Position numbers and translations under genes: made by a program. A DNA stretch of 64,000 nucleotides, from positions 32,389,963 through 32,453,962 of the forward strand of contig OX638133.1 in the NCBI GenBank assembly GCA_951804985.1, written 5' to 3'. Positions 24,724 through 36,528 of this stretch are shown here, piece by piece. The DNA is from Dryomyza anilis (taxonomy: Eukaryota > Arthropoda > Insecta > Diptera > Dryomyzidae). Each line of letters starts with the position of its first letter. The first letter of the stretch is position 1. Below the pieces are notes generated by a model. The model did no database searches. It was given only the letters and a program-made list of their open reading frames with translations, and was not told where the DNA came from.

Positions 24724-26818
24724 TTTACTTGGCTAAAACTATGTTTCGAAACACAAAAAATGCTAATCAAATCTAAATACAACGTATGTTCGCAACGCTC
24801 GTCTTAATTCGATAATTTATCGACTGACGAAGTTGGCAACGTTGTGCAGCATTTTCTACCTATGCCATCTTTTGCCATCGTTAGAACATATTGATATTTA
24901 AAAACAAACAAAAAGGAAATTGGATTTAAATAAATGTATTCTTGCAACATTCTACTTGTATACGAAATTGACACTCGTTGAGCAGAATTTTCTACCTACT
25001 TCTTTTTTGTCGTCGTTTGAAGTATGTATAGGATCATTTTAAACATACTTATGTTTGAAAACAAACAAAAAATGAATTCAAATGTAAATAAAAGTATTCT
25101 TCCAGCTCTCTTCTTGTATACAAAGTTGACACTCGGAAATCGGCATTTTCTGCGTACGTGTCTTTTATTGTTCGTTGAGATAACGTGTTCGCGTCGGTAA
25201 TAATTTTGTTATTTGTAAATTAAATAAATATACAAATTGTGTTACAAAAACTACAAATAGTAACAGAGTATAATATAGTGCAGTATATAATTTCTGAAAC
25301 TAATGTGAAACCAGTTGGGAAGGTTAGATCACATGGGAAATTTTAAAGTAGGTGTAATTATGATAGTTCGGATTATCAAAATTATAGTCGGTCTAAGCCG
25401 ACTATAAATACCCTACACATATGTGTGGTTACCATTCAAAGTGATATATAGGTCACCAGGGTATACGAATCCTGAAAATAACCACAAACATTCAATCGCT
25501 GAAGAATTTCCATTCATTTGATACCCATATTTACATATGGGTAGGTGTACCGAATATCGATTTCTATTTTGGTGAACCACAAGTCTTTTCGCCGGAAAAC
25601 ATTATTATCATGTATTTGAGCATGATGTCAATACATATTTGACCAAAAAAGTTTACCTAAGCACGTATACATAAAAATTGATCTGTATATGTAAATTTTA
25701 TATGAGGTATTTGAACATAAGTGGTCGGATCATAGGTCACAATGGACCGATCTCGCCAATTTTTTCGCACATACAGCGTAGGTATATTAGTAATCTAAGT
25801 TATAAGTTTCATTTATCTAGCTCTTCAATTTTAAAAGTCTTAGGGATTTCAACAGACAGACAGACAGACGGACAGACAGACGGACAGACAGACGGACAGA
25901 CGGACATCGCTAAATCGACTCAGGAGGTCATGCTGATCAAGAATATATATACTTTTCCATACCGGAGATGCTTCCTTCTGGGTGTTACAAACGGCGTACC
26001 AAACTGAATATACCCTTTCACTCTTAGTGTAGGGTATAAAAACCACAAATAAAAATCACTGTTTCGATTTTCAAACAGAATTTGGCATGTTTTTTTACAA
26101 AAGCCTCCGTGAATTCCTTGCCTACGCTATGTGCTGTACTGAGATCAACTCTAACTGTACCAAATATAAAGCGAGCCTGGATCGTCTGGTTTAGCGTCTG
26201 CTGTTGCAATTGTGCATTCATTGATGCTGTCACTTGTACTTGCAGTTTTATACGAATTATTTATTTATGCATTTAAAAATTTGTATATGAATTCAATTAT
26301 TATAAATTTAAACTCAAAAGTTCGAATCCCATCTAAAATTTATTCGAAATATGTTTTTGACATGTTACGTCATGGCTGACATTGACATATTTCGAACAAT
26401 AAAAGACACGTACGCAGAAAATGCCGATCACCGAGTGTCAACTTTGTATACAAGAAGAGAGCTGCAAGAATACCTTTATTTACATTTGAATTCGTTTTTT
26501 GTTTCTTTTCAAACATCAGTATGTTTAAAATGACCCTTCAAACGACGACAAAAGAGACGTAGGTAGAAAATTCTGCTCAACGAGTGCCAACTTTGTATAC
26601 AAGAAGATTTATTTAAATCCAATTCCTTTTTTGTATGTTTTTAAACATCAATATGTTCAAAGGATGGCAAAAGATGGCGTAGGTAGAAAATTCTGCACAA
26701 CGTTGCCAACTTCTCCAGTCGATAAATTATCGAATTAAGACGAGCGTTGCCAACATACGTTGTATTTAGATTTGATTAGCATTTTCTGTGTTTCGTTAGT
26801 AGTTTTAACCAAGTAAAT
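24724..26818. mobile_element. Foldback-type element with long inverted arms
   Basis: The left arm 24724-25174 and right arm 26393-26818 are inverted copies, identical over long stretches. Both carry CTAATCAAATCTAAATACAA, GACGAGCGTTG/CAACGCTCGTC and AAGACACGTACGCAGAAAAT. Each arm itself contains about 2.3 direct modules of roughly 155 bp, each with the pattern TTGTATAC...TTGACACTCG...ATTTTCTRCSTAC. Long inverted repeats built from tandem sub-repeats are the hallmark of Foldback/Galileo-type elements. The spacer holds a DINE-1-like copy (25311-26041) and no transposase. No target-site duplication could be defined. Confidence 0.75.
25311..26041 (+). mobile_element. DINE-1/INE-1-like element, copy 1
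   Basis: It starts CCAGTTGGGAAGGTTAGATC. Next comes a perfect hairpin near 25384-25409 (TTATAGTCGG, loop TCTAAG, CCGACTATAA). A core of GACAGACGGACA repeats lies at 25850-25905, followed by ATGCTGATCAAGAATATATA, and the element ends with TAGTGTAGGGTATAAAA. Subterminal hairpin, CAGA-rich core and the GGGTATAAAA end match the known DINE-1/INE-1 (Helentron-derived) architecture. It is non-autonomous, and short frames through the CAGA core are not genes. Confidence 0.8.
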
Positions 26819-28547
26819 AATCACTGCTTCTGTATTTTGTACCCGATTATTTAAATTTATTTATTTTTTTATAATTTATTGCGTTTGAGAGACAGCATTT
26901 CAATACAATTTTGAAATTGTTGATTTAGGAATGAAAACGCCTACTATGAGGTCCCGGCGGGTCCATTTCCCATATTCGGATTTCACAGAAAATTCTTTCC
27001 CATATTCCATTTTTCTCATCCAATAGAGCATTTCTAGGGGGTGACCTCTTCCCTATTCGAAATCATGATTTTCTATTGTAAGTCTAATGCATATACGCCA
27101 GAAGAAATTTTTTAACCTTTTTGATTTCTAGCCACGCCTAGTATGTAACACTTTCAACCTCACCTCATTCTTGTTTTTAAAATATGTCCTATCAAAACAG
27201 TTAGAATATGCTTTTGAGCATACCTACAAATTTAAGCAAATGTGGAACAATTTGCTAAATCTAAGAATTTGCTCCAAGTCTATTTTAATTAATATGTTTC
27301 ACAATCAGAAATTTTCGATATCAAATTATAAATGTTAACCATCAAATTGTATTCAATTTAAATTTAAAATTAAATGACCCACAGAGCTTTGAACCAAATA
27401 ACATCTAAATTGTGTTTAAACAAAAAATGTATAAAAACGGAAATTAATTTCACTTAATTCGCAGTGACAGCGCAATGTCGACTGTGCTCCACTCTGACTA
27501 TGATCTCTTGACTCTGATCGGACTGTGATGATCTTGAAATCGAATGAGGAAACAGCGCGCGCCAAGTACCACATCAACTAATCAAGCAAATATCTCGACA
27601 GTGCTGCCAAGTTGTGTGGGTCATTTCGCGCTGCCGTGTGGCTAAAAATAGCAAAAAACAAAGATTGCGAATCATTTGCCATTTCTAAATAAACTTGAAA
27701 CTAAATGAAAAGTTCCATTAGGCAACATGAAAGCTGTGCAATCAATAACAGTTTTCAAGTACACTTTTTTTATTGTTCTTGTTGTTGTTGCTATTTGTGC
27801 ACAACAAGCAACTGCACTTAATCAATTAATTAAACAAAACAAAAAAAAAATTAAAATAAAACGGGAAATAAAAATTTTATTAAATGCATAGCAATTAATA
27901 AAACACACGCTGGAGAACGAACCCCCCTCTAGTTATTATCACAGCTCAATTGCATTGAAGCATCCTTGGGGTTGGGGCACGGTGCTGATTTGCGTTTGCT
28001 TTTGTTTCCTGTCTCTCTTTCAGTAGTCGCGTTGCGGAAACGCCTTGTCGCAGCGTGAGCGCGCGACGCGACCAGACGCGATTCTCAATGCCGCTTCCGC
28101 TGGAATGGCGAACAATTGCAGTTCAAGCGAACAATTAAAATAACTGCAATTTTGAATTTAAATCAATGTAAATATGCGGTGCGAACGTGTCTCGATGCAT
28201 GCCTTCTAACAATAGATCACTCAAACTGAATATAGATTTTGTTTTTAGGAATGAAGATTTTAACTGTCACTGGTATTTAAAATAAAATAATTTTCTAATT
28301 TAAAGAGCTTTATTAAATTTATACTAATTTTTTATTAATTAAAAAAAAAAAATAAAAAAATGTCTTAACTTTGACCAGTGTTGTCAGATTTTTTAAATAT
28401 AGTTAGAAATATTTAAATCTTTTAAAAGATTCTTAGTAATGTTATCTATCAAGAAAAATATACTGAAGAAGAAAAATTATTACGGAGATTTGCGTATAAG
28501 TCCAATTTTATAAAAAAAAAACAAAAATTTGGAAAACAAAAAAAAAA
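26819..28547. other. Intergenic or intronic spacer; short GC-rich island
   Basis: No coding region was seen. 26921-27100 has a duplicated TTTCCCATATTC motif. 27470-27560 is rich in GACTCTGATC-like repeats. 28015-28110 is a locally GC-rich stretch with several GCG/CGC motifs (GAGCGCGCGACGCGACC) in an AT-rich background, which could be a promoter or an enhancer. No TATA/initiator pair was confirmed. Confidence 0.35.
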
Positions 28548-29073
28548 CAGTTGGGAAGGTTAGATCACATGGGAAATTTTAAAGTAGGTGTTATAGTTAG
28601 GATTATCAAAATTATAGTCGGTCTAAGCCAACTATAAATACCATACACATATGTGTGGTTACGAATCCTGAAAATAACTACAAACTTTCCATCGCTGAAG
28701 AATTTCCTTTCATTTGATACCCATATTTACAAATGGGTAGGTGTACCGAATTTCGATTTTTTTTTTTTGGGAACCACAACTCGTTTCGCAGGAAAACATT
28801 ATTTTCATGTATTTCAGCATGATGTCAATATATATTTGACCAAAAAGTTTACCTAAGCACGTATACAGTAAAATTGATCTGTAGATATAAATTTTATACG
28901 AGGTATTTGAATATAAGTGGTCGGTTCTCAGGTCACAATAGACCGATCATGCCAATTTTCTTGTTCAGGCAGCTTAAATATATAAGTAATCTAAATCTAA
29001 AGTTTCATTGTTCTATCTCTTCTACTGTAATCGTGATTTCAACAGACAGACAGAGGGACAGACAGACATACGG

Positions 29074-29108
<35 letters not shown>

Positions 29109-29247
29109 GACATCGTTAAATCGACTCAGGAGGTTATGCTGATCAAGAATATATATACTTTTCCATACCGGTGATGCTTCCTTCTGGTTGTTACAAACGG
29201 CGTACCAAACTGAATATTCCCTTTCACTCTTAGTGTAGGGTATAAAA
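28548..29247 (+). mobile_element. DINE-1-like element, copy 2
   Basis: Same architecture as the copy at 25311: CAGTTGGGAAGGTTAGATC start, the TATAGTCGGTCTAAGCC hairpin with one mismatch near 28614, a CAGA-rich core at 29040-29110, ATGCTGATCAAGAATATATA, and the end TAGTGTAGGGTATAAAA. No protein is encoded. Confidence 0.8.
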
Positions 29248-30254
29248 ATCACTAAATTTTAAAGTGTACCCCAGACAAAAAATATGCGAGAAAACAAGGT
29301 ATTTTAGTAGTAGTTTTGAGGAAAACTCACAGGAATATGGAAGGAAATACACATTGCATAGCAGGCATTTTGAAAATTTTTGAAAATGAGCAGACTCCCT
29401 ATAGCAGCCTTTACGCCGCAAACTGGTATGTTCAAGCCTACCCCTAGCAAGCAAAAGCATTTTTCTGTAAGTTTTTGTTTTGAAGTTTAGAAAGGCATCT
29501 TTATAGCTAGAATATGGAAGGGAAAGGTATCCTGCGAGTAACAGGCAAACACATTGTATAGGAATTTCTGTTTTGAAATTTTAAAAAGCTTCTTCATAGT
29601 AGGAAACTGTAAGGGAAAGGTTGTCGACAGAAAATTTTGTTTATAAAAAGTTTTTGTTTTGAAGTTTTAAATGATTGATCGACAAGTTGTCGACTGAAAT
29701 TTTTGTTTAAAAATATCAATTTTTCCTTCAAAATTTTTCAGTATTGAAAATTTTTGTCCTTTGTAAACATCGTTGTTTACTTTCGTCGGTTTGCAACGCG
29801 AATTGTTTTCATTAAAACGTGAAAATGTGCCGTATTGACACGGATTTGCGTATTGCAGAAGATTATTGCTGATATCAACATAATTATCAAAAGTGCACAG
29901 CAAATAGTTAACCGTCATGACGCTCGAAACAAAAACTTCTTGCTGTACAAAAACAAACACATGCATTTTTAATATACACATGCATTTTTAATACACACGT
30001 GTTTGTTATTGCTTTCTGCTATCACTTTTTTTTAGCAAAATTGCAAACACAATAACAAACAATTCGGAGTTCCTTCAGAAAACATATGCGAATCCAGCAA
30101 TAGAGATTCGAAGCGTTTGAGAGTTTTTCGCGAAAATGTAACAAACAAAATTCGTCGGTGTTATTGTACAACAAGAAGTTTTTGATATTTTGGGATGGAT
30201 GGGCACTGATGATTTATGTAATATGTTTATGCTCCCTACCTTTCCCTACCATTT
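29248..30254. other. Spacer without recognisable gene
   Basis: AT-rich sequence with diffuse internal repetition: AAGTTTTTGTTTTGAAGTTT occurs twice (near 29468 and 29646), and GAAAGGTATCC and GAAAGGTTGTC follow in parallel. These look like degenerate tandem units. The open frames here have no recognisable domain. Confidence 0.4.
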
Positions 30255-30800
30255 TGCTTCCAGCACATTGCCTACTTTACCCTGCTTGTGCCTACCATTT
30301 TGCTTACACCTGTTTGGCTACCATACCCTACCTATGCCTGTCAGTTCCCTACCAATTTTGTGTTCATGCTATAGCAGGGAACTAGCAGCTTTTGTCCACA
30401 TTCTCACCTACCTCAAAGCTTCATATAAAATGTGATTTCAATACCTACCTTACCCTGTCTGAGCCTATCATTTTGCTTACACCTGTTTGGCTACCATATT
30501 CTACCTATGCCTGTCAGTTCCCTACCAATTTTGTGTTCATGCTATAGCAGGGAACTAGCAGCTTTTGTCCACATTCTCACCTACCTCAAAGCTTCATATA
30601 AAATGTGATTTCAATACCTACCTTACCCTGTCTGAGCCTATCATTTTGCTTACACCTGTTTGGCTACCATATTCTACCTATGCCTGCCATTTCCCTACCA
30701 TTTTTGTTTTCATGCTATAGTAGGGAACTAGCAGCTTTTGTCCACATTCCCACCTTTGCCTACCTCAAAGCTTCATATGAAATGTGAATTCAATGCGTAC
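30255..30800. repeat. Tandem array, about 173-179-bp unit, three copies
   Basis: Copies begin near 30255, 30432 and 30605 and the last ends near 30784-30800. Shared landmarks are TTTGCTTACACCTGTTTGGC, CATGCTATAGYAGGGAACTA and CTCAAAGCTTCATATRAAAT. One strand is unusually C-rich (CCTACC and CCCTACC motifs). The second and third copies are the most alike and the first is more divergent. The open frames through it shift between copies, so it is unlikely to be coding. Confidence 0.85.
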
Positions 30801-31830
30801 AGGTAGCTTGTTTGCCTGTGTGTTTCGAACCAATTGCCTGCTTAAAATTTTGTCTGGGGTAGACTTTTTGGTAAAAATGTTGGTAAAAACTGTAATTTCT
30901 GTAATTTATATAGTTAAATATACAAGCATTTTTAACTTCGATAAATTCAAATTTTTTGTTGACGGAAATTGTGTGTTTGGTAAGGTATATTCTAAAAATT
31001 TGAACCGATGAAAAAGAAAATTATTAATTAAGATAATTTTAACCTAAAATAGATAATTTTATATTCTAAAAAATCAAACAAATATTTAATTATATAAATT
31101 AAATGTTTTGCTATTAAATTATCAACGTTTTAAAAGTGTGTCAAAGCTTCGAAAAGCTCTTCGCAAACACATAACTGCAAATGCGATGCAATGCCGATTA
31201 ATTGCATGCAACAGCCGAACGCGCGCGATTGCTTTATTGTATCTATTTTTAAATTCTGTTTACATTTTGCTTTCTTTCTGCCCCTCTCTGTTTCAGTGAC
31301 GGCTGCTTCGTGTTTGCGATATTTGCATTTCATTGAAAATTAGCTGCCGTCGTCGCATGTTGCTCCGTTGGTTGGTTGGTTGTCTCTATTCTAAGGCCAA
31401 GGTCGAGTGCATCTAAGTGGCTGTCGTCTATTGGCAGTCTGTCTGTCCGTCCGTCTGACTGTCTGGCGTTCGCTGACATCTGAGGCCGTTGATACCGCGT
31501 AGAGGAAAACAATGCACGTCGTGCCTGACAACAAAGCAAAAAAATAATGACAAATTACAATGTGAATAATAAAAACAACAACAATTATTGCATTAATTAG
31601 CATTTTTGCGTTTGTGTATATTTTTTATTTTTGTGTTTTTTGTGCATTTATTCAAATGCTTAATTGGTCTGCGTGCGCCTTAAAGTATTTGCGAATAATT
31701 GCACTCGATGCAGTTCGTATAATATTTAATTAGATGGAATTAAATAAAACTGTCAAAACGCACCTCACGCTATGTGGTAATTAACGGTTGCTTGAAAGCT
31801 GTCAAATTGCCGTTGCGTTCGAAAACGGTT
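30801..31830. other. Spacer with simple-sequence blocks
   Basis: No gene was seen. 31130-31230 and 31340-31540 are relatively GC-rich. They include TTGGTTGGTTGGTTG and the CTGTCTGTCCGTCCGTCTG run. The rest is AT-rich. Open frames overlap on both strands with no recognisable content. Confidence 0.35.
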
Positions 31831-32290
31831 GCATTCAGTAATGACAACCACTTATTGTCAACTGAGAATTGGTTTGCTCTATATGCCATTTTTGGGTAAT
31901 TAAAGTTAAGAATTGAATTTATATGATTTATATATTTTCTTTCTAATTCTGTACTACGTTTTTTGATATCTCGTATCCACAGATGCATTCAGAAATGACA
32001 ACCACTTATTGTCAACTGAGAATTGTTTTGCTCTATATGCCATTTTTGAGTAATTAAAGTTAAGAATTGAATTTATATGATTTATATATTTTCTTTCTAA
32101 TTCTGTACTACGTTTTTTGATATCTCGTATCCACAGTTGCATTCAGTATTGAATACCACTTTTCGTCACTTAAGAATTGGTTTGCTCTATATGCCACTTT
32201 TGTGTAATTAAAGTTAAGAATTGAATTTTTATGATTTATATATTTTCTTTCTAATTCTGTAATACGTTTTTTGATATCTTGTATCCATTT
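31831..32290. repeat. Tandem array, 154-bp unit, three copies
   Basis: GCATTCAG marks the unit starts at 31831, 31985 and 32139, exactly 154 bp apart. Each unit contains TATATTTTCTTTCTAATTCT and TTTTTTGATATCT. The period is not a multiple of three and the frames crossing it are interrupted, so coding is unlikely. The third copy carries more substitutions. Confidence 0.92.
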
Positions 32291-33716
32291 TGAATTATTA
32301 AATTAAATGTTTACAACATATTGGGAAAAAATGTTGGTTAGACATTTTCATGATATAAATTCCCTTAAAATGTAAACGAGGATAACTACCATATAATTAT
32401 GCTCCATAAATTATTTTCTTATATTTAATTAAAGTTCTATTAGGAATCGATTATTATTATTAAATGTTTACTTCGGAATACATTTTGTATGAAAGAAAAT
32501 AATCATTTTACATAATTTTTTTTTATTCGGGATTATAATTTTTTTTTTCAAAATATTGTTTCAGACATCACAACAACAAAACAGTCGAAAATTAAAATAA
32601 TTTATTGTATGACTGCAATTGCATTAATTTTGCATGCGTTTTGTGTGCGCAATAAAAACCAATGTCAATGACGTTTTTTTTTTCGTTTAGTGTTGTTGCA
32701 TTTTTAATTTTTGTATTTTTTATTTTATGCATTTTCAATTTTCACTAATATTTATATTCAATTATTTTTCGAACGTCAATTTACAAATTTTTGCAATTGC
32801 GTGAGTTGTTGGCAAACAGTGTAGAACAACAACAACAACCACAAATACAATGGCAGCGACAAAAACAACCAAGTGTTATCCTTGACTAAGACCTACATTA
32901 AGTTGTTTGTGACAACAAACAAATGCAACAGTCACAAAAACACGCAAAATCGATTAGAAACAATTTAACAGCAATTAATTGCAACAACAAAATACAGGCA
33001 GATGCAATAAAAAATACTGGAAAATAATTAAAAAATGTTAAGAATTAAAAATTAAATTTTATATATGTTTTATACATATATATTTTATATTAATTAATTT
33101 ATAGATTTTAATCTAAATTTATTACCTCAAGCACCACATGTCGTATGCGCAACTTTCAGTTGCAACATCTAGGGTTGCCACCCTGTATCGATGGACGGCC
33201 TTGTGTGCGCCGCTCTACATTAAATGTGCGTGTCGTGAGTTTCTGCGTCACAAGGTTGTATTATAAATGCAAATTGTCGTTTAATGCTAAATTGATAACC
33301 GATTCGTCGATTAGTAGTTTTTTTTTAGGCATTGACATTTTAAATTCCACAAATTATACTTCTCAGAATTTCCATATTTTTATTTGAAATATTAATACGG
33401 GCAATAGAAACGGTACGTGACTATGCACGTGACTGGTGAAATGAGTGATGAAACTGGTTCTAGTTCTAAACCAATATATGAAACTAACCGATGTTTTCAA
33501 TTCTATGGCTTTGTCCAGTAAAGAGAAAGTATAAAATAAACTGTCACAGTTCCAAACCGTTCCAAAGGTACTAATCTCAAAAATTAATAAATATAGAAAT
33601 GAAAACTAGAAATAAAATATTATAAAGAGGAACATGATCATGGAGATCAAATGGATATTTTTATAGACATGTTTATATTAAGTTAATATCAAATGTTGAC
33701 ATCGTAACTGAAACCA
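32291..33716. other. Spacer with CAA/ACA-rich simple sequence
   Basis: AT-rich. 32820-32990 has ACAACAACAACAACC and related runs. 33140-33240 is locally GC-rich. 33405-33665 shows weak similarity to sequence at 36535-36740 (the shared GATCAAATGGATAT). No gene was seen. Confidence 0.35.
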
Positions 33717-34140
33717 ATATGGGCATTTCCTGGGGTTCCGGACGGAACATTCGTATGTTGAAAACTTTGATATCTAGAAGGAAAAAATTAGAGAATTCTA
33801 TATGGTAGATTAAAAAATATAAATTAAACATAATTTGTATATTTTTTTGAATTATCTCAAACCATAGCTGAGACAATTGACTTTATTTTAGTATATGCAC
33901 ATTTTGTTCCTTAAGTTTACAGTTGTTTCCTAAAAAAATTGCAGAATAATTCCGGAAGTTCCGTATGAAATTTTGCACTACGATTTTTTTTGCTAAAAAT
34001 AATTTTGTATATGACAATATTAATAATCATTATTACGAAATGAAAAGTTATGTACTAAGGACTGCGTCGAATAAAATTGTCCGTTACATATCTTCCCATA
34101 ATGTGCTATTGCAAGATGCAAATAAAAAAAAATGATCATA

Positions 34141-34360
34141 CACCCAGAAAAAAATTCCCTGAAATCCCATTAAAATTGGTCAATAGGACAATTATTGATT
34201 TAATAGTATACAATAAATAATTCTTTTCATATAAACTCAATGGCAATGTTATGGTATTTTCTAGTATTTAATGATATTTTCCGATTAAAATAATAATTTA
34301 TCCTACTGACTATTTTTAATAGTATAAAACTATTATTTATATAGTATTTTTTTCTGGGTG
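34141..34360. mobile_element. TA-flanked MITE with CACCCAGAAAAAAA termini (copy 1)
   Basis: It starts CACCCAGAAAAAAATTCC and ends TATTTTTTTCTGGGTG, imperfect inverted termini, and TA lies on both sides (34139-34140, 34361-34362). At 220 bp it is AT-rich and non-coding. A second copy lies inverted at 39659-39896. Both interiors share TCAATAGGACAATTATTGA-like blocks. It sits inside the DD37E mariner, so it is younger than that insertion. Confidence 0.9.
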
Positions 34361-34377
34361 TAGTAGCTCTGAATTAA

Positions 34378-35440
34378 ATGGCAGAAAATAATTTGAGTCA
34401 GTTATAGACAATACAAAATTTATTTAACGCGAAAACGGCAAACGAAGCGAAAGTGCGAGAAAATATAATTAAAATTTTTCAAAAACAACGTAGTTGGTCT
34501 TTTAAAAAAATTGCCAAGGAGGTAGGGGCTAACCCTAAGACCATTTCTCGCGTTATCACCCGCTTTAAGGAAGACCTGAATATTGATCGGAAGAAAGGGT
34601 CTGGTAAAAAAAAGGCCTACATGATCTTGAAAAGTCGAAGAAGGTTGTGAATATTTTAAAGAAAGATCCAAGCATATCCGAAAGGAAATTGGCGAGAAAG
34701 GCGGATTGCTCAGAATCTTTCGTGCGCAGGACTAAGAAAGAAGCTGGGCTGAAGACCGACAAGGTCCAAAAGTTCCGGATAGAAATGCCGTCAAGAATGA
34801 AACCGCAAAACAACGAGCTAAAAAGCTGAACCAAGATTTTTTTAAAAAATTCGATTGCTGCATGATGGACGACGATGATGACGATTATGTTTTAGCGGAC
34901 TTTTCTCAGCTACTTGGGCAGGAATTTTATATAGCCGATTCTCGAGGAAATGTCGCTGAAAAATTCAAATAAAAAAAAATGACAAAATTCCCAAAGAAAT
35001 TCCTTGTTTGGCAGGCAATTTGCAGTTGTGGAAAAAGGAGCAGCTCATTCGTGACATCGGGTACAATTAATAGCGAAATATATGTGAAGGAATGCTTGCA
35101 AAAGAGATTGCTTCCATTTTTACGCCAACATGAAGTGTCCACATTTTTTTGGCCTGACCTCGCTTCATGTCACTACAGCAAAACGGCCTTAGTGTGGATC
35201 CAACAAAATGCAGTGATTTTGGTGCCTAGAAAAGCCAATCCACCAAACTGTCCAGAACTCTGGCCGATTGAGAGATACTTGGCTTTAGTAAAAAGGGAGA
35301 TGAAGACAACAAAAAAAGTGGCAAAAGAAAGTGGTCTTCAGCAGCTGTGAGGGTTTTGGACACTACCATTACAACATTAATGGAAGGGGTTCAGGAAAAA
35401 TTAAAACTTTTTATTAAAAATATTAATTTCTGGTTTTTTA
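34378..35440 (+). pseudogene. Broken DD37E mariner transposase
   Basis: The transposase binds the inverted repeats and cuts and pastes the element. It would start at the ATG at 34378 (MAENNL), but TAG is codon 10 (34405-34407). The helix-turn-helix N-terminus is visible to about 34640 (WSFKKIAKEVGANPKTISR). The second helix-turn-helix follows in another frame at 34647-34829 (SERKLARKADCSESFVRR). After a further shift come MMDDDDDDYVLADF (first catalytic D) and then TAA just before 34979. The frame 34979-35350 holds FWPDLASCHYS (second D) and NPPNCPELWPIE. There are 37 residues between that D and the E of PIE, which gives the DD37E class. A last frameshift near 35345 precedes VLDTTITTLMEG. With at least two stops and three frame changes it is inactive. 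Confidence 0.9.
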
Positions 35441-36213
35441 TATTTTTTTTTTAAATCTAAAAATAATTTGCAAAATAAAATATTTTTTCTATAAAAATTC
35501 GATTACTAGATTTCTAGATTTTTTCATTTTTGTAGCGGACAATTTTATTCGACGCAGTCCTTATTCAAATGCTCTTTTTAAGTTTTTAAGTTTTTAATTT
35601 TTTTTTTACTATTTTTGAAAAAAAAATTCTTGATGTTTTTATACTGTACTGTTTTACACTTTTTGTACTCAAAGTTCCGGACGGGACAGATTTCAATTAT
35701 TGTCTTAAACGTTCTAGAATTACTAGGAAATTGGTGTTCACATTTTTTAAAATGTCGTGGAAATTCAGAGTTAGGAACAGAGGATTCAACTATTTAAACA
35801 AATGAGTATTTTTTTTACGTTACATTTAACGGAGTAGAAATTTCTTTTCTGTTTAGATTCACATATTTAAGTTTCCAAATCCGCCGTTATTTTAAAGATT
35901 TGAGCATTTTGAATTTTTTGATCGTAGTTGATGTTTTTCTGGAAATGCCCATATACAAAAATCAGAAATAAAATAATATTCAAAACCGATATAAACGGTT
36001 TTTTGGTCCGGTTTTAAATTTAATTGTAGACATTTTATATGTCATTTTATTTTATATTTTGTATTAAAATTCTAGGAAATTTACTTAGATAGAAATTAAA
36101 ATATTTCCTTACAGAATATTTATTTTGAAATATTTCTCTATTGTATACAAATTCGATTGAAATATGTACTTTAAAAATGCTAATATCAATTGATATTATG
36201 CATATAATATGAC

Positions 36214-36522
36214 GCGGTAGCTCAGTGGTTAGAGCGTTGGACTGCGTGCCGAAAGGTCCCCGGTTCAAGCCTGGACTGGGGCTAACAACATCTTTTCATA
36301 GAAACATTTTTCTATACCGCGCTACCTCTCGTCAGTAAATGGCAAACCTACGAGAGTAAAACCATTGCCTATGAAAAAGCTCTCACCCGCCGTTCGGATT
36401 CGGCAATAAACTGTAGGTCCCACCACTTTGAGTACAAATATAACGCGCACAGCTCAAAATGGTGAGAGAGCTCGGCCGAAGTTCTATACAGAACTGTAGC
36501 GCCAAACTATTATTATTATTAT
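36214..36522 (+). mobile_element. tRNA-derived SINE, full length
   Basis: The head GCGGTAGCTCAGTGGTTAG and B box CGGTTCAAGCCTGG are followed by the SINE body and the end GCGCCAAACTATTATTATTA. A short duplication, TATGAC, flanks it at 36208-36213 and 36523-36528. The tRNA-like head alone could be mistaken for a tRNA gene, but it runs into the SINE body with no acceptor-stem closure. Confidence 0.88.
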
Positions 36523-36528
36523 TATGAC

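Larger units (their letters stand above)
34058..35561 (+). mobile_element. Tc1/mariner element, DD37E (ITmD37E-like), 1504 bp
   Basis: Terminal inverted repeats of 30 bp lie at 34058-34087 and 35532-35561. They begin AGGACTGCGTCGAATAAAAT and differ at one position (GTTAC versus GCTAC). The dinucleotide TA flanks both ends (34056-34057 and 35562-35563), the normal Tc1/mariner target duplication. The interior carries a broken transposase on the plus strand and a MITE inserted near the left end (34141-34360). Without that MITE the element would be about 1.28 kb, close to the usual size. Confidence 0.93.
33717..35954. mobile_element. Old TIR element (ATATGGGCATTTCC ends) split by a mariner insertion
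   Basis: The left end reads ATATGGGCATTTCC at 33717 and the right end reads GGAAATGCCCATAT at 35941-35954, a perfect 14-bp terminal inverted repeat. Both sides contain TTCCGGACGG motifs. Removing the 1504-bp mariner (34058-35561) leaves about 730 bp. A deleted relative lies inverted at about 43070-43367 and shares GGGCATTTCC, GTTCCGGACGG and GAGGATTCAACTATTTAAA. No transposase belonging to this outer element is visible and its superfamily is unknown. Confidence 0.75.

Noticed and set aside
25850..25905. CRISPR-like direct repeats (GACAGACGGACA)
   Set aside because: These are imperfect 4-bp repeats with no spacers, in the core of a DINE-1-like element in a eukaryotic genome.
36212..36290. tRNA gene (GCGGTAGCTCAGTGGTTAG with a B box)
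   Set aside because: The sequence continues into a repeated 300-bp body with an ATT tail and direct repeats, and no closing acceptor stem is found. It is the head of a SINE.
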